This document shows, piece by piece, positions 18,895-27,107 of a stretch of 64,000 bases of DNA (positions are counted from its first letter, which is position 1; each line of letters opens with the position of its first letter). The notes below the pieces were generated by a model. It made no database searches and was not told the DNA's origin. It was given only the letters and a program-made list of their open reading frames with translations. The translations under genes were made by a program, and so were the position numbers. The stretch is taken from the NCBI RefSeq assembly GCF_036492635.1, contig NZ_AP025305.1, positions 4,606,000 through 4,669,999 of the forward strand. Reading direction: 5' to 3'. The DNA comes from Aureibacter tunicatorum (GTDB taxonomy: Bacteria > Bacteroidota > Bacteroidia > Cytophagales > Cyclobacteriaceae).

Positions 18895-19860
18895 TCATAT
18901 CAAACCATTAGCATACATCGCCACAGTGACAAAATCGCGATTAACAATATCATCTATATAAATGATATTGGGATAGTCGCTTTGAGTGATCGCGGGCTTC
19001 AGATGAGACAATAATTTTGAATCCGCTGTGGAAGCAAGGTCCAAAACACTATCCGCTGGAAATATTGGAGAATTGCAGCCCACAGCTTGAACCGCATCCT
19101 GCGTTAAAGTCCAAGAAATCAAAAAATAGCTTCCTTTTTCCCTTTGCTCCTTCATCTTCTTTAACTGATCGCTCATCATCGCATTCACGTCATTTGTATC
19201 CGAATATTTATTATAAGCATTTAAGGATGAATAAGGATAAAAACCTTTGCCAGAGTAATCGCTTAAGTCCACATTATCTCCTTCAACAATAACAATAACC
19301 GCAGACTTGCCATTTCCGATGAATGTCTCCAAAGTTTGCTTCGTCAAATCGCTATCAGACGGCATTGAGAATAAAAATTTCAAGCCATTCGTCTCATCAG
19401 CAAGCATTTTGAATAATCCATTCCACTCATCCTGAGTAAAGGAAGCGTAGCTATTATTTCCCAAATCGGTATTTAAGGAATGCGATAGATTTAAAATCAC
19501 CAATTCAGCGTTTTCACTGGTAAATGCATTGACACCGTTTATAATTTCCTGTATCGTCTCTCCATTAGCTCCCTGCCAACTGGTATCTCCAACATGCGTG
19601 TAATGTCCTGTGGAATATCCTCCACCTGTTATCACTGGTCGAATATCGAAATATCTGGCGCCTAAATTCAATTGTCCGCCCACATCATGTGTCTGGGTAA
19701 TCGTATTGCACTCCGTTCCTCCAAGTGTGTGTCCGGTAATCTTGCTCATTCCTGAATCATGAGAACCTGTTATGCAAATATCGATAAGTTTTCGAGGACC
19801 TATCAATGACATATTGTCTTGCATCCAAGAACTTCCTGAAGTTGAAAATTCATTGCTCAT
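18895..19860 (-). CDS. PI-PLC X-domain phosphodiesterase-like protein in lanthipeptide operon
   Basis: The 321-residue protein has the TIM-barrel X domain of bacterial phosphatidylinositol-specific phospholipase C. Visible signature: ICITGSHDSG with His34-Asp35, LGARYFDIRP with Arg69/Arg74, the second catalytic His in STGHYTH (His86 or His89), ELVILNLSH, and a late NIIYIDDI acidic pair. All expected active-site residues of the metal-independent bacterial enzyme seem present. No signal peptide or membrane segment is visible, which is unusual since bacterial PI-PLCs are mostly secreted. It is the last gene of the minus-strand operon and overlaps the oxygenase gene by 11 bases, so it is translationally coupled to the synthetase genes. 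It may act on the lanthipeptide or a lipid partner, or confer self-protection; substrate unknown. Confidence 0.85.
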   Translation of the reverse strand: MSNEFSTSGSSWMQDNMSLIGPRKLIDICITGSHDSGMSKITGHTLGGTECNTITQTHDVGGQLNLGARYFDIRPVITGGGYSTGHYTHVGDTSWQGANGETIQEIINGVNAFTSENAELVILNLSHSLNTDLGNNSYASFTQDEWNGLFKMLADETNGLKFLFSMPSDSDLTKQTLETFIGNGKSAVIVIVEGDNVDLSDYSGKGFYPYSSLNAYNKYSDTNDVNAMMSDQLKKMKEQREKGSYFLISWTLTQDAVQAVGCNSPIFPADSVLDLASTADSKLLSHLKPAITQSDYPNIIYIDDIVNRDFVTVAMYANGLI

Positions 19861-20725
19861 AGTTTTTTTTATTTTTATTGAGAAAATGACTTATCAGCCT
19901 GCTAATATTTTCTATTCTATACAGTTCCTTTTCGCAGACATGGTTTAAATGAGATAATATTCGGCTTCGTTGTTCATCATTATATCCTTGGCAAAAAATA
20001 TCAACCAGCTCCCGCTTGTTCATTTCTAAAATATCAGCATTCAAGTCCTCTCGATGAACCCAAACACTAGTCAAAGAAACCCTAAAATTATCTAAAGTAT
20101 CCGAATCAGTTATTTCTGAAGGAATTGTTCCATGAAGCAAATGACTATTAAAACGAATAGTAGTGCCCTTGCTATAGGAAAATTCCCTTCGATCAAGGTT
20201 TTTCAATGGAAAGCTCACACCTTGATTCGAAATTTGCCTTATATCATAGAGTTTATCATCGCCTTTCTGAAAAAAATGCGAGTCACTTTGAGACAATGTT
20301 TCATACAGCAAGTTATTTTGCTTGCCGGAGTTTTCAACCACATAAATTCCAAGTTCTTTGTCTCCTAAAGCTTCAAACTTATCTTTATGCATATTGGTCC
20401 ACAAAGTCACCATTCTCGATTGATAACCTTTCTTTCCGAAATAATGAATTCCTCCATCTTGATGCATATTCCTTATCCCTATGGAGTCCCTCACTCTCAG
20501 CTTCCATATAGAGTGATAGATCGGAACAAAATCATCAAAAATATCTGAATGAACATTTCTATAAAATTCCTCTGTCAAATCATGTAGCCTTATAAAGTCT
20601 TGTTGAGAAGTAATATCATTAGACTTTGCAGAATCCATAAAGCCAAATTCCCTATCCAAAGCGAAAATCATGCTTTTGAATTCAGCTCTATCGACATGGT
20701 TTGATTCATTGATAAAACTATTCAT
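19850..20725 (-). CDS. Fe(II)/2-oxoglutarate-dependent oxygenase-like tailoring enzyme
   Basis: The 291-residue protein shows the jelly-roll oxygenase facial triad: the HxD pair in NMHQDGGIHYF (about residue 88), the distal His in FNSHLLHGTIP (about residue 199), and the 2-oxoglutarate-binding Arg in FRVSLTSVW ten to twenty residues later. The pattern is closest by eye to phytanoyl-CoA-dioxygenase-like enzymes. It starts two bases after the LanKC stop codon and overlaps the PI-PLC-like gene by 11 bases, so it is part of one tightly packed operon. By context it probably hydroxylates or otherwise oxidises the modified peptide, although a small-molecule substrate cannot be excluded. Without a database search the family assignment rests on the HxD...H...R pattern and spacing. 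Confidence 0.75.
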   Translation of the reverse strand: MNSFINESNHVDRAEFKSMIFALDREFGFMDSAKSNDITSQQDFIRLHDLTEEFYRNVHSDIFDDFVPIYHSIWKLRVRDSIGIRNMHQDGGIHYFGKKGYQSRMVTLWTNMHKDKFEALGDKELGIYVVENSGKQNNLLYETLSQSDSHFFQKGDDKLYDIRQISNQGVSFPLKNLDRREFSYSKGTTIRFNSHLLHGTIPSEITDSDTLDNFRVSLTSVWVHREDLNADILEMNKRELVDIFCQGYNDEQRSRILSHLNHVCEKELYRIENISRLISHFLNKNKKNYEQ

Positions 20726-20727
20726 AG

Positions 20728-23421
20728 TTAATTCGAGGTCATGATTTGATCTTCAACAGCTTTCTGGCAATTATTATTGAAAAGCTCATCATCGATTAAA
20801 GGCAAACCGATCTCCTTGGCACCAGACAACCTCAACAGAAACATTCCTATTCCCGCCGAGCCCGTTCCATAATCCAGACAGTATGCTGCCAATTCCTCGC
20901 CTGGAAATGCCGTGCCTTTTTCTCCATCAAATTTATACAGCAATATTCTTTCTGCTATATGCTGAGCTTCGCTTAAAAACTTCTTGTCATCAGTTTGCTG
21001 ATACAAATCAAAAAAGAACTCACCGATACCCGCCATCCCAATAAACATTCCCGGATGCAAACAATATTTACCTTTAATCGCATCCGCAATCTCCAGTGCA
21101 GCTGATAAATATTTCTCTTTGCCCGTTTCCTTGTAAAACCTCAAGGCAACGATTCCAATACCAGCTGAGCCCATTCTCAAATAAGGATATTTTACTTTTG
21201 CCAAATAATTTCTTCTCCAGACTCTTTTGCCATCCAAGTATTCGGAAGCTTCCAACTCTGCATCAAACCATTTTTCAGCCAATTTCAAAGCTTTTCGATC
21301 TCTTGTTGACTGATACATTCTCAAACCAAACAATGCCGCTCCGCTTATGCCATGATACAATCCCGAATATTTCAATCCATCGACATTTTCCAACATTCCT
21401 GAGCCTTCGCCAAGATGGTTATGTAAATGGTCAAATGCCTCCTTTGCTTTCAGTAAAAATTCTTTCTTCTGTGTATGAAGATAAAATTTCAAACTCGCCA
21501 ATCCCCATCCTGACACTCCGTTAAACAAATCCATTGAATCAAAAAGCTGATCCATGGAATAGACTTTTTCCATCAATTCTTTAGCCTTCTTCGTATTACC
21601 ACTTTCAAGAAGTTGCACTGCAACTCCTGATAAACCGATCAACAGCCCAGGGGCAAATAACTGCGCATTAATCTTTTCAACCTTTTTCAAATACGCATCT
21701 TCAAATTTCTTAGAAACATCGCCTTTTAGCCTCATAAACTCAGCAACGCCTGCCCAGCCATAAGCATATGACATCTCATTAGTACTATGCACTCTATAAT
21801 CCAGTGGCAAACCATACTTGCCATAAGGCTCGTCAATAAACTTCATTATGTGACCTTCAATATTGTCAACAATATTGCTATAATCGCTTATCGCCTCCAT
21901 GGACTCCTTTACTTCCTTCAATCCATTCTCAAGCTTCTCACCCAATTCATCCATTAACAACAATGACTTCTGTGAATCATCTTTCAAAGTTTCAATTATC
22001 TGCAAAATCTCTTTTGGCAAGTCATGAGCGCTGACAACCGATCTCAAATAAGAATTCTTTGCTTGAGAATTAATCGCAAACAAATGGCATATTGGCAGCA
22101 ACATATGTCCAGCCACTAAACTTACAGCAGCCCAATCACTCAAAAAATCAGGATTTTCATTTGATCCTTCAGAAAAACCTCTGGTAGTAACCCTCAAGTA
22201 ATGATCTCCATTATCCAAATCGTAAGCTCCTTCAAAATCCACCAACTTTACTTTAAGCGTAGTTTTGTCGTAAAGTATATTTTGCGGAGCCAAATCGCCT
22301 ATAACGACATTAAGCTCATGTATAGTTTGAACGGTATCAACCAAGTCTTTCAATAAAGTCAAATACCTTCGGCAAAAAGCTGTCTTTTTCTCTGTATCAT
22401 TCCAGCCTTTTATAACAACATTTTGCTCCTCCCAATCCGCATAGCTCCCCAATGACTCATAATCAAACAGCTCTATAACTAAAAATCTATGTTCCCATTC
22501 TTGAAATGAATCTATCACTAGCGGCACTCTGCCTGATGTTTGCAGTTTTCTTAATATTTTTTCTTCATGCTCAAGTCCATAAACAGCGTCCTTTTGCCCG
22601 AGGCTATTCTGATTTATATAAGGCCTTGCTTCTTTAATAATAACTTCCTTACCTGTGTTGTTATCCAAAGCCAAATAGACACCGCCTTTGGAAGAATGAT
22701 TGGAAATAGGCTCAGTCACTTCATATCTGCCATTCAATATGGTAGATTCCGGGTATTCAACCTCTTCTCCAAATGGATCTTCCACTCCATCCGGCAAAAA
22801 GAAATAAGGCATTCTCTTATCCGCAACGCCTCCTTCATCATCAAGCATGACCGTCTTTCTCTCCCCAAACACATCCCTTTTGCTCGTTCCTAGAAATGAT
22901 CCATAACGATAAAAAAGACATTTGCTGTCCTTAAATGCCTTATCGCTCAAAATATATGGACCGTAAAGTTCCTTTGTTTTGCTATAAAGCTCTTCCATAA
23001 GCAGTTTAAATGTCTCCAAATCCGATGGATACATTGTAATGAACTTGCCGCAGGCAGCCTTATTGCAAGCTTGTGAATTAAAGTAATCATGAACTCTCTT
23101 ATCAACCAAGACTTTAAATGCCACTGAATGCTTTTTCAATACAGGAACAATCTTTTTCAGTCCATCAACTCCCAAATCCGATATCAATGAAACATGTATC
23201 TTAAAGCCCTTGGCTTCTACTTTAGTGTCAAGCGGCTCAGAAACATACCATACTTCCCGCCTTATAGTGTTCCAAGACTCACCCAAGACCTGATCCAAAA
23301 TTTCCTTGTATGCATTATCCTCAGAACGATATTCGCCCATTGAAGAAAAAAAGTAGGAACTGTTAAATAAGTATGGAGACAGATCTCCTTTGGCTATTCG
23401 CCTTTCGATATTGCCATGCAT
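20728..23421 (-). CDS. Class III lanthipeptide synthetase (LanKC-like)
   Basis: From the ATG chosen here (MHGNIERRIAKGD) the product has 897 residues. A TTG start 14 codons upstream lies inside a hairpin and is less likely. Domains in order: an N-terminal lyase-like region (about 1-215) for phospho-Ser/Thr elimination; a Ser/Thr-kinase-like domain (about 225-480) with Gly-rich HSSKGGVYLA, Lys near 262 in VIIKEAR, catalytic VIGDLAPQN (Asp near 377) and VDFEG replacing DFG; and a LanC-like alpha/alpha cyclase (about 540-885) with GLYHGISGAA, LRMGSAGIG, IGMAGIG and TGSAGIG toroid motifs. At positions where LanC, LanM and LanL carry zinc ligands (C, then CH) this protein has no Cys or CH, the hallmark of class III. 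It follows the precursor gene and precedes the oxygenase by two bases. Confidence 0.92.
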   Translation of the reverse strand: MHGNIERRIAKGDLSPYLFNSSYFFSSMGEYRSEDNAYKEILDQVLGESWNTIRREVWYVSEPLDTKVEAKGFKIHVSLISDLGVDGLKKIVPVLKKHSVAFKVLVDKRVHDYFNSQACNKAACGKFITMYPSDLETFKLLMEELYSKTKELYGPYILSDKAFKDSKCLFYRYGSFLGTSKRDVFGERKTVMLDDEGGVADKRMPYFFLPDGVEDPFGEEVEYPESTILNGRYEVTEPISNHSSKGGVYLALDNNTGKEVIIKEARPYINQNSLGQKDAVYGLEHEEKILRKLQTSGRVPLVIDSFQEWEHRFLVIELFDYESLGSYADWEEQNVVIKGWNDTEKKTAFCRRYLTLLKDLVDTVQTIHELNVVIGDLAPQNILYDKTTLKVKLVDFEGAYDLDNGDHYLRVTTRGFSEGSNENPDFLSDWAAVSLVAGHMLLPICHLFAINSQAKNSYLRSVVSAHDLPKEILQIIETLKDDSQKSLLLMDELGEKLENGLKEVKESMEAISDYSNIVDNIEGHIMKFIDEPYGKYGLPLDYRVHSTNEMSYAYGWAGVAEFMRLKGDVSKKFEDAYLKKVEKINAQLFAPGLLIGLSGVAVQLLESGNTKKAKELMEKVYSMDQLFDSMDLFNGVSGWGLASLKFYLHTQKKEFLLKAKEAFDHLHNHLGEGSGMLENVDGLKYSGLYHGISGAALFGLRMYQSTRDRKALKLAEKWFDAELEASEYLDGKRVWRRNYLAKVKYPYLRMGSAGIGIVALRFYKETGKEKYLSAALEIADAIKGKYCLHPGMFIGMAGIGEFFFDLYQQTDDKKFLSEAQHIAERILLYKFDGEKGTAFPGEELAAYCLDYGTGSAGIGMFLLRLSGAKEIGLPLIDDELFNNNCQKAVEDQIMTSN

Positions 23422-23462
23422 AATGAACTGATTGATATTGAAAAAATTAAAACCAAATAACA

Positions 23463-23492
23463 AAGCCCAAAACCGCTATCGGCTTTGGGCTT
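23463..23492 (-). terminator. Hairpin between precursor and synthetase (probable attenuator)
   Basis: On the minus strand AAGCCCAAAGCCG, the loop ATAG and CGGTTTTGGGCTT form a 13-bp stem (one G-T pair), beginning eight bases after the precursor stop codon. The following tract is only moderately T-rich (TGTTATTTGGTTTTAATTTT), so it is probably leaky. Such hairpins between precursor and enzyme genes raise the precursor-to-enzyme ratio or protect the short message. Confidence 0.7.
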
Positions 23493-23500
23493 AACAAGCT

Positions 23501-23629
23501 TTATGAAGCTACGCTAATCTGAGAATCACAGCACTTAGCGCTGATTTGCGAGTCATGGCACCCCGATCTAAATCCGGACTTGTTTTCATCTTTTGCTTCT
23601 AATCTTTGAAGGTTCATTACATTCCACAT
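23501..23629 (-). CDS. Class III lanthipeptide precursor peptide
   Basis: This short frame encodes 42 residues (38 if translation starts at Met5, 23617). The leader reads MNLQRLEAKDENK, with LQ-x-L-E matching the LxLQ-x(L/M)E element found in class III leaders such as the SapB precursor. The core (from about Ser18) is Ser- and Cys-rich with no Thr: SGFRSGC, then two near copies, CHDSQIS and CCDSQIS, separated by AK and ending VAS. Ser27-x2-Ser30-x2-Cys33 fits the labionin motif (S-x2-S-x2-5-C); Ser18-x3-Ser22-x-Cys24 is a looser candidate, and Ser36, Ser39 and Ser42 have no downstream Cys. No GG protease site is visible. The LanKC gene follows directly, separated only by a hairpin. Ribosome-binding signals are weak, as is usual in Bacteroidota. 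Confidence 0.85.
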   Translation of the reverse strand: MWNVMNLQRLEAKDENKSGFRSGCHDSQISAKCCDSQISVAS

Positions 23630-23880
23630 AATACTTAGTTTTTAATGAAATAATTATTTGAAATCTCTTCCAAAAGATTGCCTTTTGAAAGCATTAATTA
23701 CTTTCGCGCAAAAGATTTATGATATCTAATATCAACGTTTCAAAAGTTATGCCCTCAAAATATTCATTTTTATACTAACAAACGAAATCAAGTACCCAAA
23801 CAGCTCGCAGAGCTTGCAACAAATGATTTAAAAAAATATTACATTATATATCAATCCATTATTCATTACTTTTTCATTGT

Positions 23881-24726
23881 TTATCGCACAGTCTCACGCT
23901 TAATTTTGGTTCTTCCGATGGTTATCCCTTTTCTTAATTTTGCTTCGCCGGAGTAAGTTATTTCTGATTCTCCAAATGCAGTGATTTTCACACTGTTATT
24001 GGCTGTTACTTTGACATTGTTATCCCCATATGATTTTATCCGACTGATTTTCGTGGTCAACTCCTGAGCTTTTACCTCATTTTCACCATACAACTTCCAA
24101 GTCACCTCATCTCCATCTCCCTCGGAAATGTAAAACTCATTCTCCCCATATGCCTTTACTTTCCCTATTTGAAGCTCCGCATTTTCAATAGAGATCTCAT
24201 TTTGCCCATAAGCCAACAACTTGAACTTCTCCATATTCACCGATTGCATTGAGAGTTTGCTTTCTCCCATAACCACAAACTTCAGAAAGCCATCTGAAGG
24301 AGAACCATTCACACGAACTTTCTCCGCCCCTTTTACTACAACTTTCTCCAATGACGAGTAAGTTACGACCAACTCCATTGTCGCATCTCCGTATATCGAT
24401 TTCTTATAACTGTAATCGTGCTTTTTCTTGGACTTCTCTTTCTTCACAATATTCTTCGCATCCAATAGATAAATTTGCAATGTTTTGCCTCTTAGCTTGA
24501 CTTGCAACTTATCGTGAGGGATATCATCATTGACTATCCGGACAGATTCTTCATCTCCTTTTTGAAAAGTAACTGCGATATGAGGATGAATCTCAACTCT
24601 TTTGAAGTCCTCTACCTTGATCTTCTTCTCCTGTCCAATCGCAGAAAGTGATGACAAGCATATGGCAAGCCCCAAAAAGAAAACTGTAAGCCGTTGAATT
24701 GTACTTGAATTTAACAAAAATGTCAT
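23881..24726 (-). CDS. Secreted DUF2807 (head GIN domain) protein
   Basis: The 281-residue protein has an N-terminal signal segment (LTVFFLGLAICLSSLSAIGQ, cleaved about residue 31) and then one DUF2807-type right-handed beta-helix domain. Successive short strands carry the repeated 'G-x-(N/S)-E/K' turns typical of the family (GAEKVRVNG, GESKLSMQS, GQNEISIEN, GENEFYI, GENEVKAQE, GDNNVKVTA, GESEITYSG). These proteins are common in Bacteroidota envelopes and their function is not established. About 50 residues in, a basic KKEKSKKKHDYSYKKS loop interrupts the repeat. It is transcribed alone towards the lanthipeptide operon, about 250 bases from the precursor gene; no functional link is evident. 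Confidence 0.88.
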   Translation of the reverse strand: MTFLLNSSTIQRLTVFFLGLAICLSSLSAIGQEKKIKVEDFKRVEIHPHIAVTFQKGDEESVRIVNDDIPHDKLQVKLRGKTLQIYLLDAKNIVKKEKSKKKHDYSYKKSIYGDATMELVVTYSSLEKVVVKGAEKVRVNGSPSDGFLKFVVMGESKLSMQSVNMEKFKLLAYGQNEISIENAELQIGKVKAYGENEFYISEGDGDEVTWKLYGENEVKAQELTTKISRIKSYGDNNVKVTANNSVKITAFGESEITYSGEAKLRKGITIGRTKIKRETVR

Positions 24727-25515
24727 TATAATATACTTTTAATAGTAAAAATTGACTTTTTAAAAGCCATGTGAATTTTAAAGTTTTTTAACATGCGGCT
24801 TCAAAGGAAGCGAAAAATACTAATAATCATATTATTAATCTAAATGATTTCATTAATTATGCTTATGAAATTTTACAACTGTGGAAAAATTCTATCATAA
24901 TACGTGCAGAAAAAAGCCAACGCGTTTTTGCCATTTTATTTATCATGATTAAATCTCACCTTTGTATTGGAGATGAATTTAAACAAAACCTTTTGAATTA
25001 TATACGCAAAAATATCGTCCGATCGCTGCAGTACGCATTGCTAGCATTGATGACATTAACGGGCATGCTTGACAGCATACCTGAAATGTCACAGGAAGGT
25101 GATTGTGTATGCAGCCAAAGCAACTACGATTGCGATACTGATGCTAGCATAAGAATATCCAAAAGGTATTGTTTGCAACAAATCAACATTAATAAACCTC
25201 TACTGAACAAAGTCTTCAAGATTTCGAAATCACATAACGACTATTTTTTCAATTGGTACCAATATTTTGTTCAAGTCAGTATTGAGCGGCCTCCTGCTTT
25301 GCTTTTAAGCTAAAACTGCTTCAGCTGCTATTTTATTGGAAATGAAAATTGCTCAACTATTATCAGTTGCAGCAACCCTTAACTTATTTATGAAAATGCC
25401 AAACAGCGCATTAAGGTAGATGCTTTGCTTCCCTGTGCTTGAGTTATCATTAGCTCAATAGCATATATGGACCAAGAAAAAATACCTTAAACGTTATTTG
25501 CAAAATATTTTAATT
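24727..25515. other. Largely noncoding stretch upstream of the chitinase operon
   Basis: Nearly 800 bases with no confidently assigned gene. It contains one doubtful frame (24945-25313, listed separately) and a 25-codon frame at 25342-25419 whose product begins MKIAQLLSVAATLNLF, like a truncated signal peptide. The two together could be remnants of a decayed gene pair. Confidence 0.5.
24945..25313 (+). CDS. Doubtful small Cys-rich exported protein
   Basis: A 122-residue frame with one hydrophobic stretch (SLQYALLALMTLTGMLDSI, residues 27-45), a Cys/Asp-rich CVCSQSNYDCDTD segment and a C terminus ending ERPPALLLS. Short Bacteroidota proteins encoded beside TonB-dependent or metal-efflux genes have this general outline (signal-like segment, Cys/His-rich middle, PP-containing end), but here no such neighbour remains. 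The start is uncertain; a basic N-terminal 26 residues precede the hydrophobic part. I cannot name a family, and it may be a chance frame or a remnant. Confidence 0.35.
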   Translation: MIKSHLCIGDEFKQNLLNYIRKNIVRSLQYALLALMTLTGMLDSIPEMSQEGDCVCSQSNYDCDTDASIRISKRYCLQQININKPLLNKVFKISKSHNDYFFNWYQYFVQVSIERPPALLLS

Positions 25516-27093
25516 ATGAAAAGGAATTTGATCTATATCATGATGGCTTTGTTCATCATGACAGGCATGCTATATTCATGCAAAGATGATAGCGATGTTA
25601 CGGAAATCACCGATCCATCAGACCCTAATAATCCTGAAAACCCTGACGACCCCTCGGATGGAAATGATCCATTGGATCCTGCAAATCCTAACCCGCCTTC
25701 TACTATAGGCGGGAAACAAGTAATAGGATACATTACACAATGGGATGCTTGGAAAACCTCCGAGCACGGACTTCCTGACCAAGGTGTCTGCAACCAATTA
25801 AATTTGGACTTCTCTAAATATACTATTCTTAATTATTCATTCTTTGGCGTTGCCAAAGATGGCTCCATCCATTCCGGCGATTATAGGAACAAAGACATTT
25901 GGATGCAAGGAGTGGAACAAGATCCAAATCATCTGTTAAGAAATGTTTATGATAGTTGGGATTATTGGTTGCTATATGGAGATCTGGATCTTGTCCATGA
26001 AATTTCCGAATGGAATCAAGACAAATTGAACGGAGAATACGAAAACTACAATGGAGGCTGGAAGCATATTCCTACAGGCCTCACAGGCGAATTTCCTATC
26101 CCATTGCATAAAACCGGAAGCGCCAAAGGCCTCTTTGAGCTTTCAAAAGAAAATAACACAAAACTAATGGCATCAATAGGTGGGTGGAGCATGTGCAAGC
26201 ATTTTCCTGAAATGGCAGCCGATCCTGCTAAAAGAAAACGATTTATCGAAGATTGCAAAATATTAATAAGAATGGGCTTCGATGGCATCGACCTTGATTG
26301 GGAGTACCCTGGCCCATTCGCCGGCATGAACTTCACAGGCTCTCAATCGGATTTCGTCAATTTCGAAAAACTTGTGGAAGAGCTTAGGGCGGAATTAGGG
26401 GAAAACAGACTGATCACCTCTTGCTTCAGCACTGTTCCTCAAAAACTTCAAGGATTCAATTGGGGAAAACTCAATGGACTTATGGATTTCTACAATATCA
26501 TGTCATATGATATGCATGGAGGCTGGTCAACCAAGGCTGGGCACAATTCACCGCTTTATCCTTATGACGGAGAAGAGGAAGGTACTTTATCATGGGAAAC
26601 TACAAGACAAGCATTGACCAATTCAGGCATTCAAATGTCGAAAGTAAATATGGGCATGCCGTTTTACGGAAGAGCTGTTGTTACCCAAGGAAATGCCGCA
26701 TTGCACACTCCTTTGGTGAAAAGAAGCATGACTATACAACCAGACGGGGCAATTGAATCAGCAGCTGATTATGATAATTTCGGGCAGTTTGACGGCACTC
26801 CTTTCTTCTCCTATATTGACAAAAACACCGCTGGATGGACTAGGCATTGGGACGATCAAGCTAAAGTTCCTTACAAAACCAATGGAAACTACTTCATCAG
26901 CTACGATGATCAAGAGTCCATCAGATTAAAAGCTGAATATATCAAAGACAATAATTTGGCTGGTGCCATCGTATGGCAAGTATATGGTGATGTGAATTAT
27001 GGATCGGTTAGTTCAGTCTATGGCGGAAAGCTAAGACAAACGTCCAATAACCAAAGTCCGCTGATCGATACTGTAGTTGACACATTTCAATAA
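25516..27093 (+). CDS. GH18 chitinase lipoprotein
   Basis: From the ATG at 25516 the product has 525 residues. It begins with a lipoprotein signal (MKRNLIYIMMALFIMTGMLYSC, lipobox Cys near 22), then a flexible Asp/Asn/Pro linker (about 25-65). The glycoside hydrolase 18 TIM barrel follows: KQVIGYITQWDAW as first strand, LMASIGGWSMC, then the catalytic DxxDxDxE motif FDGIDLDWEYPGP with Asp256, Asp259, Asp261 and general acid Glu263, later MSYDMHGGW and a final GAIVWQVYGD. It should hydrolyse chitin by retaining substrate-assisted catalysis, exposed on the cell envelope. An insertion of about 70 residues between the first strands is larger than in minimal GH18 enzymes. The GH19 chitinase gene follows after 14 bases, so the two form an operon. 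Confidence 0.95.
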   Translation: MKRNLIYIMMALFIMTGMLYSCKDDSDVTEITDPSDPNNPENPDDPSDGNDPLDPANPNPPSTIGGKQVIGYITQWDAWKTSEHGLPDQGVCNQLNLDFSKYTILNYSFFGVAKDGSIHSGDYRNKDIWMQGVEQDPNHLLRNVYDSWDYWLLYGDLDLVHEISEWNQDKLNGEYENYNGGWKHIPTGLTGEFPIPLHKTGSAKGLFELSKENNTKLMASIGGWSMCKHFPEMAADPAKRKRFIEDCKILIRMGFDGIDLDWEYPGPFAGMNFTGSQSDFVNFEKLVEELRAELGENRLITSCFSTVPQKLQGFNWGKLNGLMDFYNIMSYDMHGGWSTKAGHNSPLYPYDGEEEGTLSWETTRQALTNSGIQMSKVNMGMPFYGRAVVTQGNAALHTPLVKRSMTIQPDGAIESAADYDNFGQFDGTPFFSYIDKNTAGWTRHWDDQAKVPYKTNGNYFISYDDQESIRLKAEYIKDNNLAGAIVWQVYGDVNYGSVSSVYGGKLRQTSNNQSPLIDTVVDTFQ

Positions 27094-27107
27094 GAAAGGA
27101 GAGCATA

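Noticed and set aside
23422-23463. TTG start for the LanKC synthetase giving 14 more residues
   Set aside because: It lies at the base of the intergenic hairpin and adds a Phe/Asn-rich stretch unlike LanKC N termini; the ATG at 23421 is better.
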